In this document: positions 1 to 12,123 of the stretch, piece by piece | Position numbering within the stretch: the stretch's first letter is position 1 | How the letters are laid out: each line of letters starts with the position of its first letter | NCBI RefSeq assembly: GCF_010389155.1 | Contig: NC_057765.1 | Coordinates: forward strand, 40,815,559-40,879,558 | Direction: 5' to 3' | DNA from: Erigeron canadensis | Taxonomy: Eukaryota > Streptophyta > Magnoliopsida > Asterales > Asteraceae | Length of the DNA stretch: 64,000 nucleotides | Made by a program: the position numbers and the translations under genes | The notes under the pieces: generated by a model | Database searches by the model: none | The model's input: the letters and a program-made list of their open reading frames with translations, nothing else | Told to the model about the DNA's origin: nothing

Positions 1-2250
1 TCCGCCACTGCTCATACTTTACATTTATGAAATCTACAGTAACTCGAATTCTATCAGATGCTAATGCCACCTTTATAATTCGAAATCAATCAGTTATGGG
101 TTAGCGTTAAGGTTTTTTGGCCGAAGGAAATGGCGATTTTGGGTAAAAAAGAAAAAGAAGAAAAGGTGGTTTAATATGAGATATATTCGATTGTTTTGGA
201 ACAAAGAATTTGAAAAATAAAGTGAACAGGACGGTAGATGGGGTTGTAGGGAAACAACTGGTGTCATCGGGGATAGGGATCAGGTGTAATGTTCTTATTG
301 ACTAATAAATCTTCCGTAAGTTTTATACTTTTTTCACACAGGTATTTCGTCTAAATTAACAAGTTTTCAAAAAACTAGTCCACTTTGTAAAATGAGGTGG
401 CTTTTATGTAGGTATTCAAGTAATTTTCCTTTTTTTTTATGTACTTATACTGATTCAGCCCTTTATTTCATTTTCATTTTAACCTTTAATTTTTTTGTTT
501 TTTATTTTTTAATCCTTAACTTTAACTTATTTTGCTTTTGAACCATAGGGTCTATTTTTATTATACTTTTTATAAACCTTATAGGAAAACAAACTTTTCA
601 AGTGAATACTAATACTATTTTTAAAAAACTTTAACTTATTTTCACTATGCATTATTGAGCATATCTTTTTTTTTTTTTCAATTTTTTCAATTTACTTTTT
701 TCCATTTTTATCTATCCTAAAAAGTATTTTACATTTCGGACTATAATTTATGCGGAGTATAAACACCATAGCTTGAAATTGAAAAACTTCAATAACCACA
801 CACACAAACTAAACATTCAACACAAAATTGACAATAAAAGTTAAAATTGAAAGACCCCAGCCATATTTAACCAACGTTGACACACCAAAACCAGTTTTTT
901 ACACCACAACGACCCCACAACCATCCTGACGCAGTAACAGTTCACACCACCACCCCGGCGTTGTGAGCTTTCGACCACCCCCACCATCATTACAAATTCT
1001 CTAAACATTTTGTAATTAAACTTTGCATAAGTCATACCATTTTAATGAACATAAAAAAAAATTGGAGGGGAAAAAAAAGCATGAAATTTGAGTACCATCT
1101 TTATAGGTTGACCAAAGGACAAAGCTAAATAAAGACACCTACCCTTAAATCCTAATCCATGGACCATACCAAAAAGCATAAACTTCTCATTAACTTATCT
1201 GCACGCACAAGCACAAAAACCCACTAGGCACTAACCCATAATTTAAATAACTAAACTATTTAATTGATTTTTACCATTGAACTTTTAGTCTAACAATTTA
1301 GAGAGTTTTTCGGCTGATTTCGGTTTATCGATCTCTTGCACTTTGGTTTCACCATGCCTTCGAAAATGCTTTCTAAGGGTAAAACTCCAGGTCAAAAGTC
1401 TTTTGGAAAACAACTTTTTTAATTTGTGTAAATGTAAGACTGTTTACATCATACATCATCTATACTTTTGTTTTTCAAAGATTGAGTTCTGTTGTCGGTT
1501 TAAAAGGAAAAAAAAAAGGATTTGCTTCTTTTTATTTAATTTTTTTGTTGTCCTACAAATTCGCTTATTCAAAGCTAATGTCAGCATCTAATATTTGGAT
1601 TGTGAAATGTTATTTTGTAGTTATTTGAATTGGATTAATAAAGTTTGATGTTAATTGTTAAAAACAATAAAACTTGATGTTAAAAAAATGAAGAAAATTA
1701 ATCTTCTATACATTCGACGTGTCACCTAAGGACTAACATCTGGCCTACCTTGGCTCCATGGACCAACAGCATGATAGAAGACAAGTACACGCCAGACCGC
1801 AACCGCCACGTACAGAATTTACCCCTGTTTCGAGATGGTCTAACTTGAAGTGGGCCCACATTCCACTACTAACATTAATCCAGCCCATCTAATTATGAAC
1901 CCATTAAACCAAACATATATATATTGGAGGGATATACTGTATGTGGGCGCGTGGAAAAAGAAATTATAAATGATATTAGCTGTTCTCGACCAACCGCAGA
2001 TCGCGTGGAGGCTATTTGAGAATGTTTATGATTTAAAAAATATCTTCATTGAAAAGGATGACTTCTTTTACTGTAATATACTCCTGCGATGAATTAAATA
2101 AATTTATTGTTCATTTTCGTAATTAAAACTATAACATGTATACGAATTATAAAAATATTAGTTTTCTCATTTTATGTAACTGTGTAATAGTACTAGCTAG
2201 TAAACTGATTGCGCGCGCACACACACACATATATATATATGAAAAGTGTA
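1..2250. other. AT-rich non-coding stretch
   Basis: I see no gene here. Short open frames lack codon structure and recognisable motifs. Poly-T and poly-A runs are common (for example 665-680 and 1504-1517). A (GC/CA/TA) microsatellite sits at 2211-2240, directly before the first MITE. Confidence 0.6.
2211..2240. repeat. compound (GC)n(CA)n(TA)n microsatellite
   Basis: A run of GC dinucleotides passes into CA and then TA dinucleotides over about 30 bases. It adjoins the left end of the MITE at 2251. Confidence 0.85.
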
Positions 2251-2416
2251 TATAAGGCTGTCTGATATCTAAGCTTAGGTGTGAAACTCTTCACATACTA
2301 ATTCTTTAATATTTGTTGAATTTTAATTAAATCACATGGCCCCCATGATTTTTATAGATTAAAAAAACAATATCTGAGTGTTCCACACCTAAGCTTAGGT
2401 ACCTAACAGCCTTATA
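2251..2416. mobile_element. MITE, AAGGCTGTC family, copy 1
   Basis: The short element has long imperfect terminal inverted repeats. The left end reads TATAAGGCTGTC and then TATCTAAGCTTAGGTGTG. The right end is the inverse, with CACACCTAAGCTTAGGT at about 2383-2400 and ACAGCCTTATA at the edge. An inverted copy lies at 32870-33025, and the two interiors are close to identical once one is reverse-complemented. No open frame is present. The superfamily is not settled because the flanks are TA-rich and hide the target duplication. Confidence 0.75.
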
Positions 2417-2640
2417 TTCCTATCCCCCTATATATATAGGGGTTGAGTATTGTAAAATAAGTATTAAAGTAAAACAAATAAGACAAGATCTTGACCCTTA
2501 AATCATGGTTATATTGATGCACGAAGATTCACAAATCAATTAATGTACGATGATTTTCATGATGCACGTTGACTATCACTGAAGAAAAACCTATTGTTTT
2601 ATTTGTTTTATTTTAATAGTTGTTTTATTTTATCTAAAAC

Positions 2641-2662
2641 ATATATATATATATATATATAT
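2641..2662. repeat. (TA)n microsatellite
   Basis: About eleven uninterrupted AT dinucleotides. Confidence 0.9.
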
Positions 2663-3257
2663 ACTTCCTATTCAAAAATATAGTCCCTGATGAATATTAC
2701 TGTTTTGAGACATAAAAAATATCCAAATTGTTTATAATGAAAAAGATACACCATCAGTCTTTTATCTTTGAAAATATTTCATTCCTTTTTTTAAATAAAA
2801 TATCTACATCACTTCTCGTCGCTGCCATCACCAACAGCCGTCTCATTATGTAGGTACGGTGATTGTATAAGTATAACAAAAGTAATAGTTACTATAAATA
2901 TATATATGAATGTGTACAAAATACTTCTATAAACCCTTATAAAGAGAAGTATAGAGAATAAGGTTTAAGACTTTAGGCATTTTTTACAATATCCATAAAT
3001 TACCCATAACCCTAAAATAAGTAACATACGTTCACTTCGCACCACTTATTTGTCTCCCTTTCTTTCATACTATCACTTTCCAGTGTGACACCGACACCCC
3101 GATCATCGCCTTCCGTATCTACCATCACCACACTTAACTATCGTTTTTTAAATGGTACCGCTAACGTGCGAACACTCATTTAGTATATAGATTAATTAAA
3201 AATAAAAGCCGATTTAAAATCTTACAAATTAACTTAAAAATTAATAGTTACTATAAA

Positions 3258-3880
3258 TCTATACTATATTATAAAGTAGATTTCCCATATATTTTCAACA
3301 TTGAACTTGAAATTTTCAATATTGATTTTAAGAATTTCCCAAAATGCCCTTCCTATCTATTATATATTTACCTAAAGAAAAATGATTAATCAACCTAATT
3401 GGTGTGCCTAAAGATATGCCTAAAACCTCAGGAATTTGACATGTGGAATGCACTAATTCTCTTTCCTAATCTTGCCCCTTGATTTTTCCACATGTCATCA
3501 TCTTACAATTAGACACAACTTTAGGCATATCAATTAGGTTGATTTATCATTATCCTTACTAAAATAACTATAATACATTTTCTCTCTACTCAAATCTCAA
3601 CCAATCATCTTTTTTCTCTCTCCTCCATAAATCATTTATTCCTCTCATTTATTCAAAACTTTTTATCTCAAAAACCGTACATCGATAAATTATAAAAATT
3701 GTATGAGTGTTCTTAAAATTCCATGCTCTTTCATTAGAGATGTCATTCGATATACTTTCGACAAATTTTTAAATCCGAGGCCGGAGCCCGTACGGCTAAG
3801 GCATTTGACTATCACACTCTATGACCTAGGTATCACCACCACCATCTCGCCGCCGCAACGCGCGGGTACTTGCTCTCGTA
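3258..3880 (+). mobile_element. Helitron-like non-autonomous element, copy a
   Basis: It starts with TCTATACTATATTATAAAG after an A. It ends with a hairpin sequence CCGCAACGCGCGG (stem CCGC/GCGG) followed by GTACTTGCTCTCG and then a T. A 5' TC, an A/T insertion point and a 3' hairpin close to the end are Helitron traits, but the last four bases are CTCG, not the classical CTRR. Two related copies sit inverted at 33761-34528. A separate foldback MITE is nested at 3381-3551. A 96-codon open frame at 3703-3993 lies within and beyond the element and is not regarded as a gene. Confidence 0.6.
3381..3551. mobile_element. nested foldback MITE
   Basis: The two ends form an inverted repeat of about 33 bases. 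The left end starts AATGATTAATCAACCTAATT, and the right end is its near-perfect complement ending AGGTTGATTTATCATT. A second internal pair (GACATGTGGAA and TTTTCCACATGTC) extends the foldback. The element sits inside the Helitron-like copy at 3258-3880 and is absent from the inverted copies at 33761-34528, which supports a later insertion. No coding capacity. Confidence 0.6.
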
Positions 3881-4700
3881 TTTATGAATGTGTGAAGTTT
3901 GTATTGTGCTATTTTTTCATATTTGTGAATGTAAGTTCTATCTTAATTATTCATACCACAAGATTGTACGAATCTAATGTAATTCAAATCTGAAACCCCT
4001 TCTAAGAAAAATGTATAAATACTAGACCATGCATGCGGAAAAAAGCCGAGAAAGGGAAGATGTAATAAAACGATGGAAATTTTTTTTTCTTATGCCCATA
4101 TATAGTTTATCATTTCAATGTATGTATTCTATACTAAAAAGATTTTTTTTTTTCTTTTTAAAAAAAAGAAGAAGATATATAATACGTACAGTATATTCAT
4201 TCATTCTAAAGACTCGAAAGAGGAAATCTTCCAAAATATTCTTTTTGGTCGGGTATGTGTCTTTTTAAGTGATCTTATGCGCGCCGTCCATATATGCTTA
4301 AACCTCACATTTCTCTTCTCCCCGCCCCCTCTCTCCGGAGACCTAATTAATTAAAAAGCTTCAAGAACGAAACTATATGTGTGTTTATGTAAATAGTCCC
4401 ATATATAAATATATGTTTTGTAATTGTCTACATCAGTAGCTGGTAGAGGGTGGTGGAGTATAATTAGTGTATGACCGTCACCTTTTTTCCGCATCATCTC
4501 GCTAGCTCCTTTTTTTTTCTAGCAAGAAGCTTTTTCTGCAATCAAGCTCTTCAATTCCCATTTACAAAGATATATATATATATATATAGATATAGATATA
4601 ACTCTATATTTAATTAAGTAAGATTTCCATTTTATGTTCTCTTATCCGGCCTCCTAATTAATATTCTATCTCTATCGATTTTTGTTCTTTAAACCAAAAA
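3881..4700. other. probable upstream region of the NAC gene
   Basis: No coding signal is seen. The stretch includes poly-T runs and a (TA)n/(GATA)n tract at about 4570-4600. It lies before the inferred transcribed leader of the NAC gene, so it probably contains promoter DNA, but I cannot point to a specific element. Confidence 0.35.
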
Positions 4701-4735
4701 ACAATAAAAACTTTCTAGCTAGGTGCTTTTAATTT

Positions 4736-5035
4736 TTGTTGTCATTAGCTTTATTAATTTCCTTGGGATCTTGTTATATATTTGAGACAGCAAAAGAACA
4801 AACTTCTTTTCACTTCAATTCCCAAGAACAAAAAGGAGCTTCTTTTTGGGTCCCAAACACTCCTCTTTTCTTATTTCCTTTTTTTTTTTTTTTTTTTGCC
4901 TTGATGTTTGCTTGCTTATTAATTGAAGAGGAGATCTTGAACCAAAAGAAACCCTTTAATTTCTTTCTCTCCCTCTCTCAATCATCTCTCTCCCCCCTCT
5001 CTCTTTCTCTGTAGCTTGATCATCATCACTCACCG
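4736..5035 (+). promoter_or_regulatory. inferred 5'UTR leader of the NAC gene, CT-rich, with possible uORF
   Basis: The end of this stretch is strongly pyrimidine-rich (CT repeats at 4965-5010), typical of plant 5' leaders. A good donor site (CACCG followed by GTAAAC) begins at 5036. The matching acceptor TTTTGCAG ends at 7060, 26 bases before the NAC start codon. A possible upstream open frame of 36 codons runs from the ATG at 4904 to the TAG at 5012-5014, so it would lie wholly inside the leader. The transcription start is not visible; the exon and intron are inferences from splice signals. Confidence 0.4.
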
Positions 5036-7060
5036 GTAAACCAATAACGAGATCCGTTTGGATCAATAAGAAATAAATTCCAAGGTTGTTATTGTTATAT
5101 ATATGCATCATCTTATCTTCTCCATCATCTTTCTTTATATTTATGCAGTTTATGTGTATGTGTCTATGTATTTATATTAGGATTAATGTTTTGTATTCGA
5201 TCGAAGTGTAACTATATGATCTGTTCTTTAGCAAAACTTATGTCACAACATATAATTTATATATGTGTATGTGTTAACTAAGAAACTATATATCTATAGT
5301 AGGTTTATCATTTAATCAATATAGACTTAAACAAGTTCAAAATTGTAGTTATCACTTTAAAGATCATATGGTCACAACTAAGTTAATGAGTGATCATCAT
5401 TTGTGTGTTCCTGTTATTAATATGTTGGTTTTTATGATCTTTTCTTCATTAAACATCTATCTACTAATTAATGAAATCACATCAGCATAGTTTGGTATTG
5501 AACTAAAGCTGAATCATATATATATGCATGATCATAGGAAGAAGATGAAGAAACTACACACAAAAAATTAAAGGAACCTCTTCATTGTATTTATGCAATT
5601 CGATCCATCTATATTTGTTTATATGAAAAATTATCTTGTTTTGATTATGCATTATAATTATCAGGCCTTCACTTTTTGTTGAGTGGTGCAAAACTCGAGT
5701 GGTTTTCATCAAGAAAAAGCAAACTTGAGTAGTTCTTTTTTTTTAATCTTGATCATCAAGTAATAAAATGGTGGTTCTCTCATGAGAATGCATGGCAGAA
5801 ACATATAATGTCCACGCACAATGCATTTCACTTTGTTCCCATCATTTACATTCTACCCTACACCAATCTAGCTAGCTAGCTTCTCTCCTATCCTACATCC
5901 TACTTTGTATTTCTTCTAGCTTCTAAAGTGTAATACTTTCTGCTTTAAGCAAGCTAGCTAGAATTAATATATATATATATGTATATATGAGCCATTTATA
6001 AACTTGCAATAAGTAAGGTTCTTCTCTCTTTCTCACAGTGTTGACGATTCTATTAATACCTTGAGATAGATAGCATGAATAAGAATCTTTTTAGATATAA
6101 TAGATTCATATATACCTCAAGGGGCTAATTAATTAGTTGAATAAGAGTATTCAGATATATGTGTTATGATTATAACTGTTTTTGTCTTTATTATGTTATG
6201 TTTTCTATTGACAATTCATGAGATAGCTAGCGGCTATTCTCATTTGTCTTTTTCACCTTTTTTGTTCATGCTGCTCTTTGGATTCATTTCTAGTATGATA
6301 TATATAATTCATGCATTGTAATTCTTTAAAATGGTGTTAAGAGATAAAAGAGATAGTTTTGTGTTAAATGAACTAACTTTCCAAATTTGTATAGTCTCGA
6401 AATTGATAAGATCATGTGTTTAGCAATTCTAAGAAGATGATCTTAAAGTTGACTATTAATGTGAAACTCGGATGTGGAAGTGACAGATCTCGTGTTAAGA
6501 AGGCTAAGTTGCTAGAACAACGATGCTACCTTTTTTACAAGTAATTATTTACACTTTGTACTGTCTTGAACAAATATTACTTTCTTTAGATAAATCTGGT
6601 CGGATTAATCTTCTATTCATCAATCTCTGGTAAATAGAAGGAGATTTTGTAACCCCGTAAGTGACAAGAAAAAATTGCCTTAAGAGGTGGTATATGGATC
6701 AAAGTACGGAGACAAATTGACACTCTCCTCCAATTACTCGTGTAGTCGTGTCTCCTGATGGTTATGTCCTCGTATACGTACATATATAGGCTGGCCGGAT
6801 TGTTCAATGCTAGGTTATTTTTTATATGAATTTCATAGAAAGGAACACACACATATGTAATGCATATTAGCTTCTATTTCATTCATTCTACTAGCTCTTG
6901 AACAGTATATTCATGGTAGTCAAACATGCTAACTGATTCTATAATATTGTCATTGTCATAATTAACATGTATAACATATACTGATATCGCTTTCACTTAA
7001 GTTATTACTCGGTGTATATATGTGCATAATCACTGACGATAGTGCATTTGCATTTTGCAG
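5036..7060 (+). other. inferred 5'UTR intron of the NAC gene
   Basis: About 2 kb without coding signal lies between a consensus donor and a consensus acceptor. It contains several short TA repeats and AGCTAGCTAG-like tracts. Large leader introns often carry expression control in plant regulatory genes, but that role is only a possibility here. Confidence 0.4.
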
Positions 7061-7086
7061 GTTTGTATCATCATACATTTGAAAAT

Positions 7087-8872
7087 ATGAATAGTACATT
7101 TTCTCATGTTCCTCCTGGATTTAGATTCCACCCAACGGATGAAGAACTCGTTGATTACTACCTTAGGAAAAAGGTCGCGTCTAAAAGGATTGATCTTGAC
7201 GTCATCAAAGATGTTGATCTCTATAGGATTGAACCATGGGATCTTCAAGGTACAAATTCAACAAGAACAAAATTAGTTAGATGTTCCTCGAAATTCGCAT
7301 TAATCTTGATACATGTGTTTATAGTTGTGTTATACAACGACTTGATTAGGATTAATCCCCATCCCATGGATCCAATATTTACAATGCCAATAAAGGAATT
7401 CATGATTATATAATAATTAATGGCTGATAAATCAAATTGTTCCTAGCTAGCTTGACTAAGTTTATTTCACTTTTGACAGAGTTGTGCAAGCTAGGAACTG
7501 AAGAGCAAAATGAGTGGTATTTCTTCAGCCATAAGGACAAAAAATATCCAACGGGGACTCGCACCAATAGAGCTACCAAAGTTGGTTTCTGGAAAGCCAC
7601 TGGAAGAGACAAGGCCATATACTCTAAGCAAAATCTGGTTGGCATGAGAAAGACCTTGGTGTTTTACAAGGGTCGAGCACCCAACGGACAAAAATCAGAT
7701 TGGATCATGCACGAGTATAGACTAGAAACGAATGAAAATGCAATGACTCAGGTAATTAATTAAGTATAGCTTCCATCTATATATATAGTAAAAGCCTTTT
7801 TATCAGTTTTCTGGTAGATCTATACAAAACCAACCATTTCATTATCCTAGCTTTTGGTTTAATTGTTAGTGGCGCAGATTTAGAATTAAACATGGAAAGT
7901 TATGCTTTTTTGTTTTTCGTGGGATTCAAATTATATTGATATTGACATGCATGTCTATTTATCAATATGTGATAGATATATGATCGAAGAACCTTTAAGA
8001 TGAGCCGAAATCGTCAAATCTATATATACGTTAGTGAAAACCAAAAGAAAAAAACATGATTGAGTTACACTAAATGAATCATTAAGTAATGTTACATATG
8101 GGAAAAAATGATTTTCATTACAAGATGATATTAGTAAAGAATTTTATGCATTGACGCCAAAAAGATGAAATGGGGACTACTGATCAATGTAAACTAATCC
8201 ATGATGTGTTATGTTTAATATATCCGACAGGAAGAAGGATGGGTTGTATGCAGAGTATTCAAGAAGCGAATGACAACCGTACGTAGAATGGATGAACATG
8301 ATTCTCTGTGTTGGTACGATGACCAAGTCTCATTCATGCCGGATTATGAATCCCCAAGTCGGATATCTCATCCATACACTTCAAATACGAGTAGTAGTTC
8401 ATACCAACATCAATTGCCTACAAAACCCGAGCTTGATCAGCAGATGCATTACAACTTGCCAAATGATCACTCCTTCATGCAACTTCCACAATTAGAGTCT
8501 CATAGATTTCCACAACATATGGCTGCTGCCAGCCTAAGTGCTTCGTACACTGGCAGTTTTCAAACCCCGGCTCAACAATCGAATGACAATATGACGTATT
8601 ATGGTAATGAAAACAATTATAACGGTGAACAAGGTCTTCAGGTGACTGATTGGAGAGTGCTCGATAAATTTGTTGCTTCTCAGCTTAGCAATGATCAAGA
8701 TATTGCAGCCACTAAAGAAAACGGTTATCTGAATCCTCCTTCATCGACGTCGCTTCAAATGGCGGAACATATAAACATGCTTTTAAGCGATTCTAAGAGC
8801 GATGAGATCGCTAACTCAGAAGATGCTGCCTCAATATCCACATCCACTTGCCAGATTGATCTTTGGAAGTAA
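7087..8872 (+). CDS. VND4-like: NAC transcription factor, VND4/5/6 (vascular-related NAC-domain) type
   Basis: Three exons join in frame (7087-7249, 7480-7751, 8231-8872) to give 358 residues, the usual VND length. The NAC domain fills about residues 9-160. Subdomain A reads [14 protein letters not shown] (9-22), subdomain C contains [17 protein letters not shown], and the DNA-binding part has [10 protein letters not shown]. The introns fall at the standard NAC positions (after WDLQ and before EEGWVVC). The C-terminal activation region carries QLPQLES (229-235), [16 protein letters not shown] (283-298) and the end CQIDLWK, all features of the VND4/5/6 subgroup rather than VND7. VND proteins are nuclear master switches that turn on secondary-wall and programmed-cell-death genes in xylem vessels. 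The start chosen is the ATG just after the leader-intron acceptor; an in-frame ATG at 7042 lies inside the intron. A possible polyadenylation signal AATAAA is at 9027. Which of VND4, 5 or 6 is the orthologue cannot be decided by eye. Confidence 0.95.
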
Positions 8873-11489
8873 TATTCATTAAAAAAAAAAAACATCTTGA
8901 TCGAACTACTTGTTCTATACAATTAAGAAATTGAAAGACTGAGATTTATATTATAGTACGTGATTAGTAGAACGTATGTATGTATGTACTTACTAATATC
9001 AAATTCTTGATCGAGTTGCTGTACATAATAAAACTATTAGTCTAGCTATGTGAAGCAGCTATATCAAACATTATAATTAAATTGTTGTAGTTGTGCAAAA
9101 CTATATACACTATCTAATTAATACAGTTAACTTTTTATCTGTCAAGACACCTTAATTTTTGCTTATTCGGAGATATAATGTCATATATATTAAGCTAGGT
9201 AACAAGGGACGAACTAGTCTCATAGCACGTACGAAAGGTGCTTCCCATGCTTAAATTTTCAAGTTTATATATATGCTAATCGCTTTTTTTTTTCTTAGAG
9301 TAGTAGAGGGGAGTGGAGAGAGATGAGAACACTGGTGCTGCAGTACGCAAGTGCACACTACCCACTGGGTGAGAGACGAGAGGGCCGGTGATCGAGAGGT
9401 GGAAAGAGTAATCATGCTCTCTCAATATATCTCGATCTCTTCCTCCATCTCTCGTGTGTCTTAATTTATTTATTTATTTTTAACTGAAAAAAAAAGAGTA
9501 GTGAGATGCGTACGGGAGATAGTAAAAGATATCTTGTTGTAAGAGATGAGAAAAAAAGATAGAGAATAGATCGAGATGGATGTAAAATTTAATTAGGAGG
9601 AGACAAATAAGTGTGAGAGATTCTAGTCGTTGCAGAAAACGTAGTTTTTTTTGTTTATGTAGTCCCTTCTTACTTTATGTAAATTCTCGATCCAACACCT
9701 TGCCGGATCGAGCTAATATACATATATATATATATATATATGCAATAACATGTATGGGCAAAAAATCCTAAATCTTTAAATGTACGTTTATGACTGCTTT
9801 AATTTATGCTGCGATCGATCGATAATGGTGTTAAGCACTAGCTAGCTAGTTGCATGGCACAAGAAGACTTAAATATCAAGTTAATTTGTATACCGACAAA
9901 CTGTTTATGACTGCTTTATGCTACGATCTATCGACAAATAAGTTGTCATTTTCTCTTGTTCATGTCGATCATCGATCAGTATATATATATGCAATAACTT
10001 CACTTACTACGACCATCGAGCTCCGAGAAAGAGAACTTTAAAGAATATATATATACAAATCCCCGACAAACCTTTCTCCACGTACTCTTTGAAAGGATTC
10101 GATCTTCACATGTTTTAAATTTATCACGTACCGTCGTCGTTTGACTATTAAATGATCAGTTGTACGAAAAGTTTCATGGTATATAATTTAAAATCTGAAA
10201 ATTATGGAAGAATAAACCATGTCGATCGTAATTTCTTCAACAATCAACACAAACAATATAACCTAGCTCTATTGTTAAAAGAAAAAAAAAAGTTTCTCAA
10301 GATAACTAGGAGGTACGCTTAGCTCTATATAGATATGGCCGGATACCTTATTCATTGTCTTGTTAAAAAAAGGAAGGCAACGTACGTCTCAAATTAATTA
10401 GTATCATGTATGTACGTATAGGTTCCTATGACCGGGAACAAGAAACCAGATATATAAATGTCAACAATATAATTAATATTTGGTAAACAACATTACATCT
10501 TTTAGCATGGCAAACGCAAATTAACTTATATATAGTTGTGTAAAATCAAGATGTAAAAGACCGATTAGTGGGACTTTATTTTTTAAACTAGCTAGCCACC
10601 GGATGGCTCACGGAAACTACTACATCTGTACGTTAACTAAACGAATGTCGTAACAGGATAAAAAAAATTGCTTATTATGGGCAATATTTTTTTTACCTAT
10701 AGTATTGTCAAAAAGCTAGCATGCATAGATATATCAAGAATTGTGAAACCTGAATGGATGGAAGCATTCTTATCTGTTAAGGTGTTGAACCAATATGTAG
10801 AAAAACCTTACAAAAGATCAACCCATAAATAACCACGTACAAAGAAGGATAAATGGTGAGACAAAGATCTTAAAAGAAAGAAATGGTATTACACATAGTT
10901 TGACTTAAAAGGGAAAAGTAGTGTGTATGACTTACCACGCATAAACTTTCAAGATATGGATGAATTGCAAGTAGCTAGATGCATGTAACCAAAGAATTTA
11001 CCCAAGGCATCTAAGACTAGTGAATATACATGCGCATATAATATATACAGGGAGTTTTGTAATGTAAATCTGCTAATGAAGTTAATTTGAAGTGGAAATA
11101 TATTGAGAGTATAGTACTGCCTTAGCTTGGTTATAAAATCTTGAGAGAAAAATAAATAAATAAAAAAAGAGAGACAAAGAATGGCATGAGTTGATAATTC
11201 TGTAATGAATCTAAGAAACAAGGAAAAGCTATAATAACAATAATAATACGAGTAATAATAAGATGTAGCTAGCTTACTTTGTTTGAGGTCAATAAGAGAT
11301 GGATGTTGTTTTTTTACAATTTTGTTTTCCCTTTTAAGCGATGCCAACTTCACAGCAGACACCATCATGAGGCGTGCTAGCTAGCTCTTCATGTATAGTA
11401 GTACTCAAATGTATATATGTATACTCACTTAGATACAACACCCACATCCCATACACAGAAGAAACCGTTGACCATGACAACGACAATTT
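8873..11489. other. NAC 3' flank and non-coding DNA
   Basis: The 3'UTR of the NAC gene probably runs to just past AATAAA at 9027-9032. The rest holds purine-rich GAGAG tracts (9300-9620), a (TA)n run at 9722-9742 and many GCTAGC-like tracts. No open frame with plausible codon structure is seen on either strand. Confidence 0.5.
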
Positions 11490-11806
11490 GTTATGGTTTT
11501 CAAAATACCTCTCCACACACTACAACACTAAAAACTATCCTTATAACAAATTGTAACTCCTAAAACAAAATTTCTCCGCAACGCGCGGGTATTATGCTCG
11601 TATCTATAAAGCATTTTGGATTTTTTAATGTCTTAAGAAATTAAGTATATTTTTGTTTTTTCAAAAAACCTCTTTCATCATATTCATGGTTCCCAAAATG
11701 TCATCCACACACTATAACACTAAATTACCATATCTACCCTTATAACAAATTGTCATTCTTAAAACAAAATTCCACCAGAACGTGCGAGTATTATGCTCGT
11801 AGCTAG
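11490..11806 (+). repeat. two tandem Helitron-like 3' tails
   Basis: A segment starting CCACACACTA, running through CTTATAACAAATTGT and ending with CGCAACGCGCGGGTATTATGCTCG, occurs at about 11513-11602. It occurs again, diverged, at about 11705-11802 (period about 192). Both ends resemble the 3' hairpin end of the family at 3258-3880. Each is followed by T, as in that family. No matching 5' end is seen nearby. Confidence 0.5.
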
Positions 11807-11813
11807 GTATATA

Positions 11814-12123
11814 CACGGATTGATGTAACTTTCTCTTAAAAGTCTTTTTTTTTCCTATATATAATTAATAAAGAAAAAGGAGAGAGAGAAAAAAAATAAA
11901 AGGTGGCCCATGCTAAACGTTAAGATACTACTAACAACATTTTATGTCATTAAAATTAGGTTGGTAGAACACGGATTGTTATGACTTTCTCTTAAGGGTT
12001 TGTTTTCTATAATTAATAGCGAAAAAATAAAATAGAGGGAGAGAGGAAAAAAAAATAAAGGGCCCGTGCTAAACGTTAAGATACTACTAACAACATTTTA
12101 TGTCATTAAAATTTGGTTGGTAA
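11814..12123. repeat. tandem direct duplication, period 156 bp
   Basis: The block starting at CACGGATTG (11814) recurs at 11970. Both copies share CTTTCTCTTAA, AATTAATA, a GA-rich run, GTGCTAAACGTTAAGATAC and CATTTTATGTCATTAAAATT. Copies differ by scattered substitutions and small gaps. Not coding. Confidence 0.85.

Noticed and set aside
3703..3993. 96-codon open frame on the plus strand
   Set aside because: It lies across the end of a Helitron-like element, its sequence recurs in the inverted copies with stops, and it has no known motif.
4736..5014. 92-codon open frame as an independent gene
   Set aside because: It opens on a non-ATG codon and is driven by poly-T and CT repeats in the NAC leader. 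Only the inner ATG at 4904 is kept, as a possible uORF.
9300..9480. Possible microRNA precursor in a GAGAG-rich region
   Set aside because: I could not find two arms that pair over about 20 bases, and no known mature microRNA sequence is recognisable.
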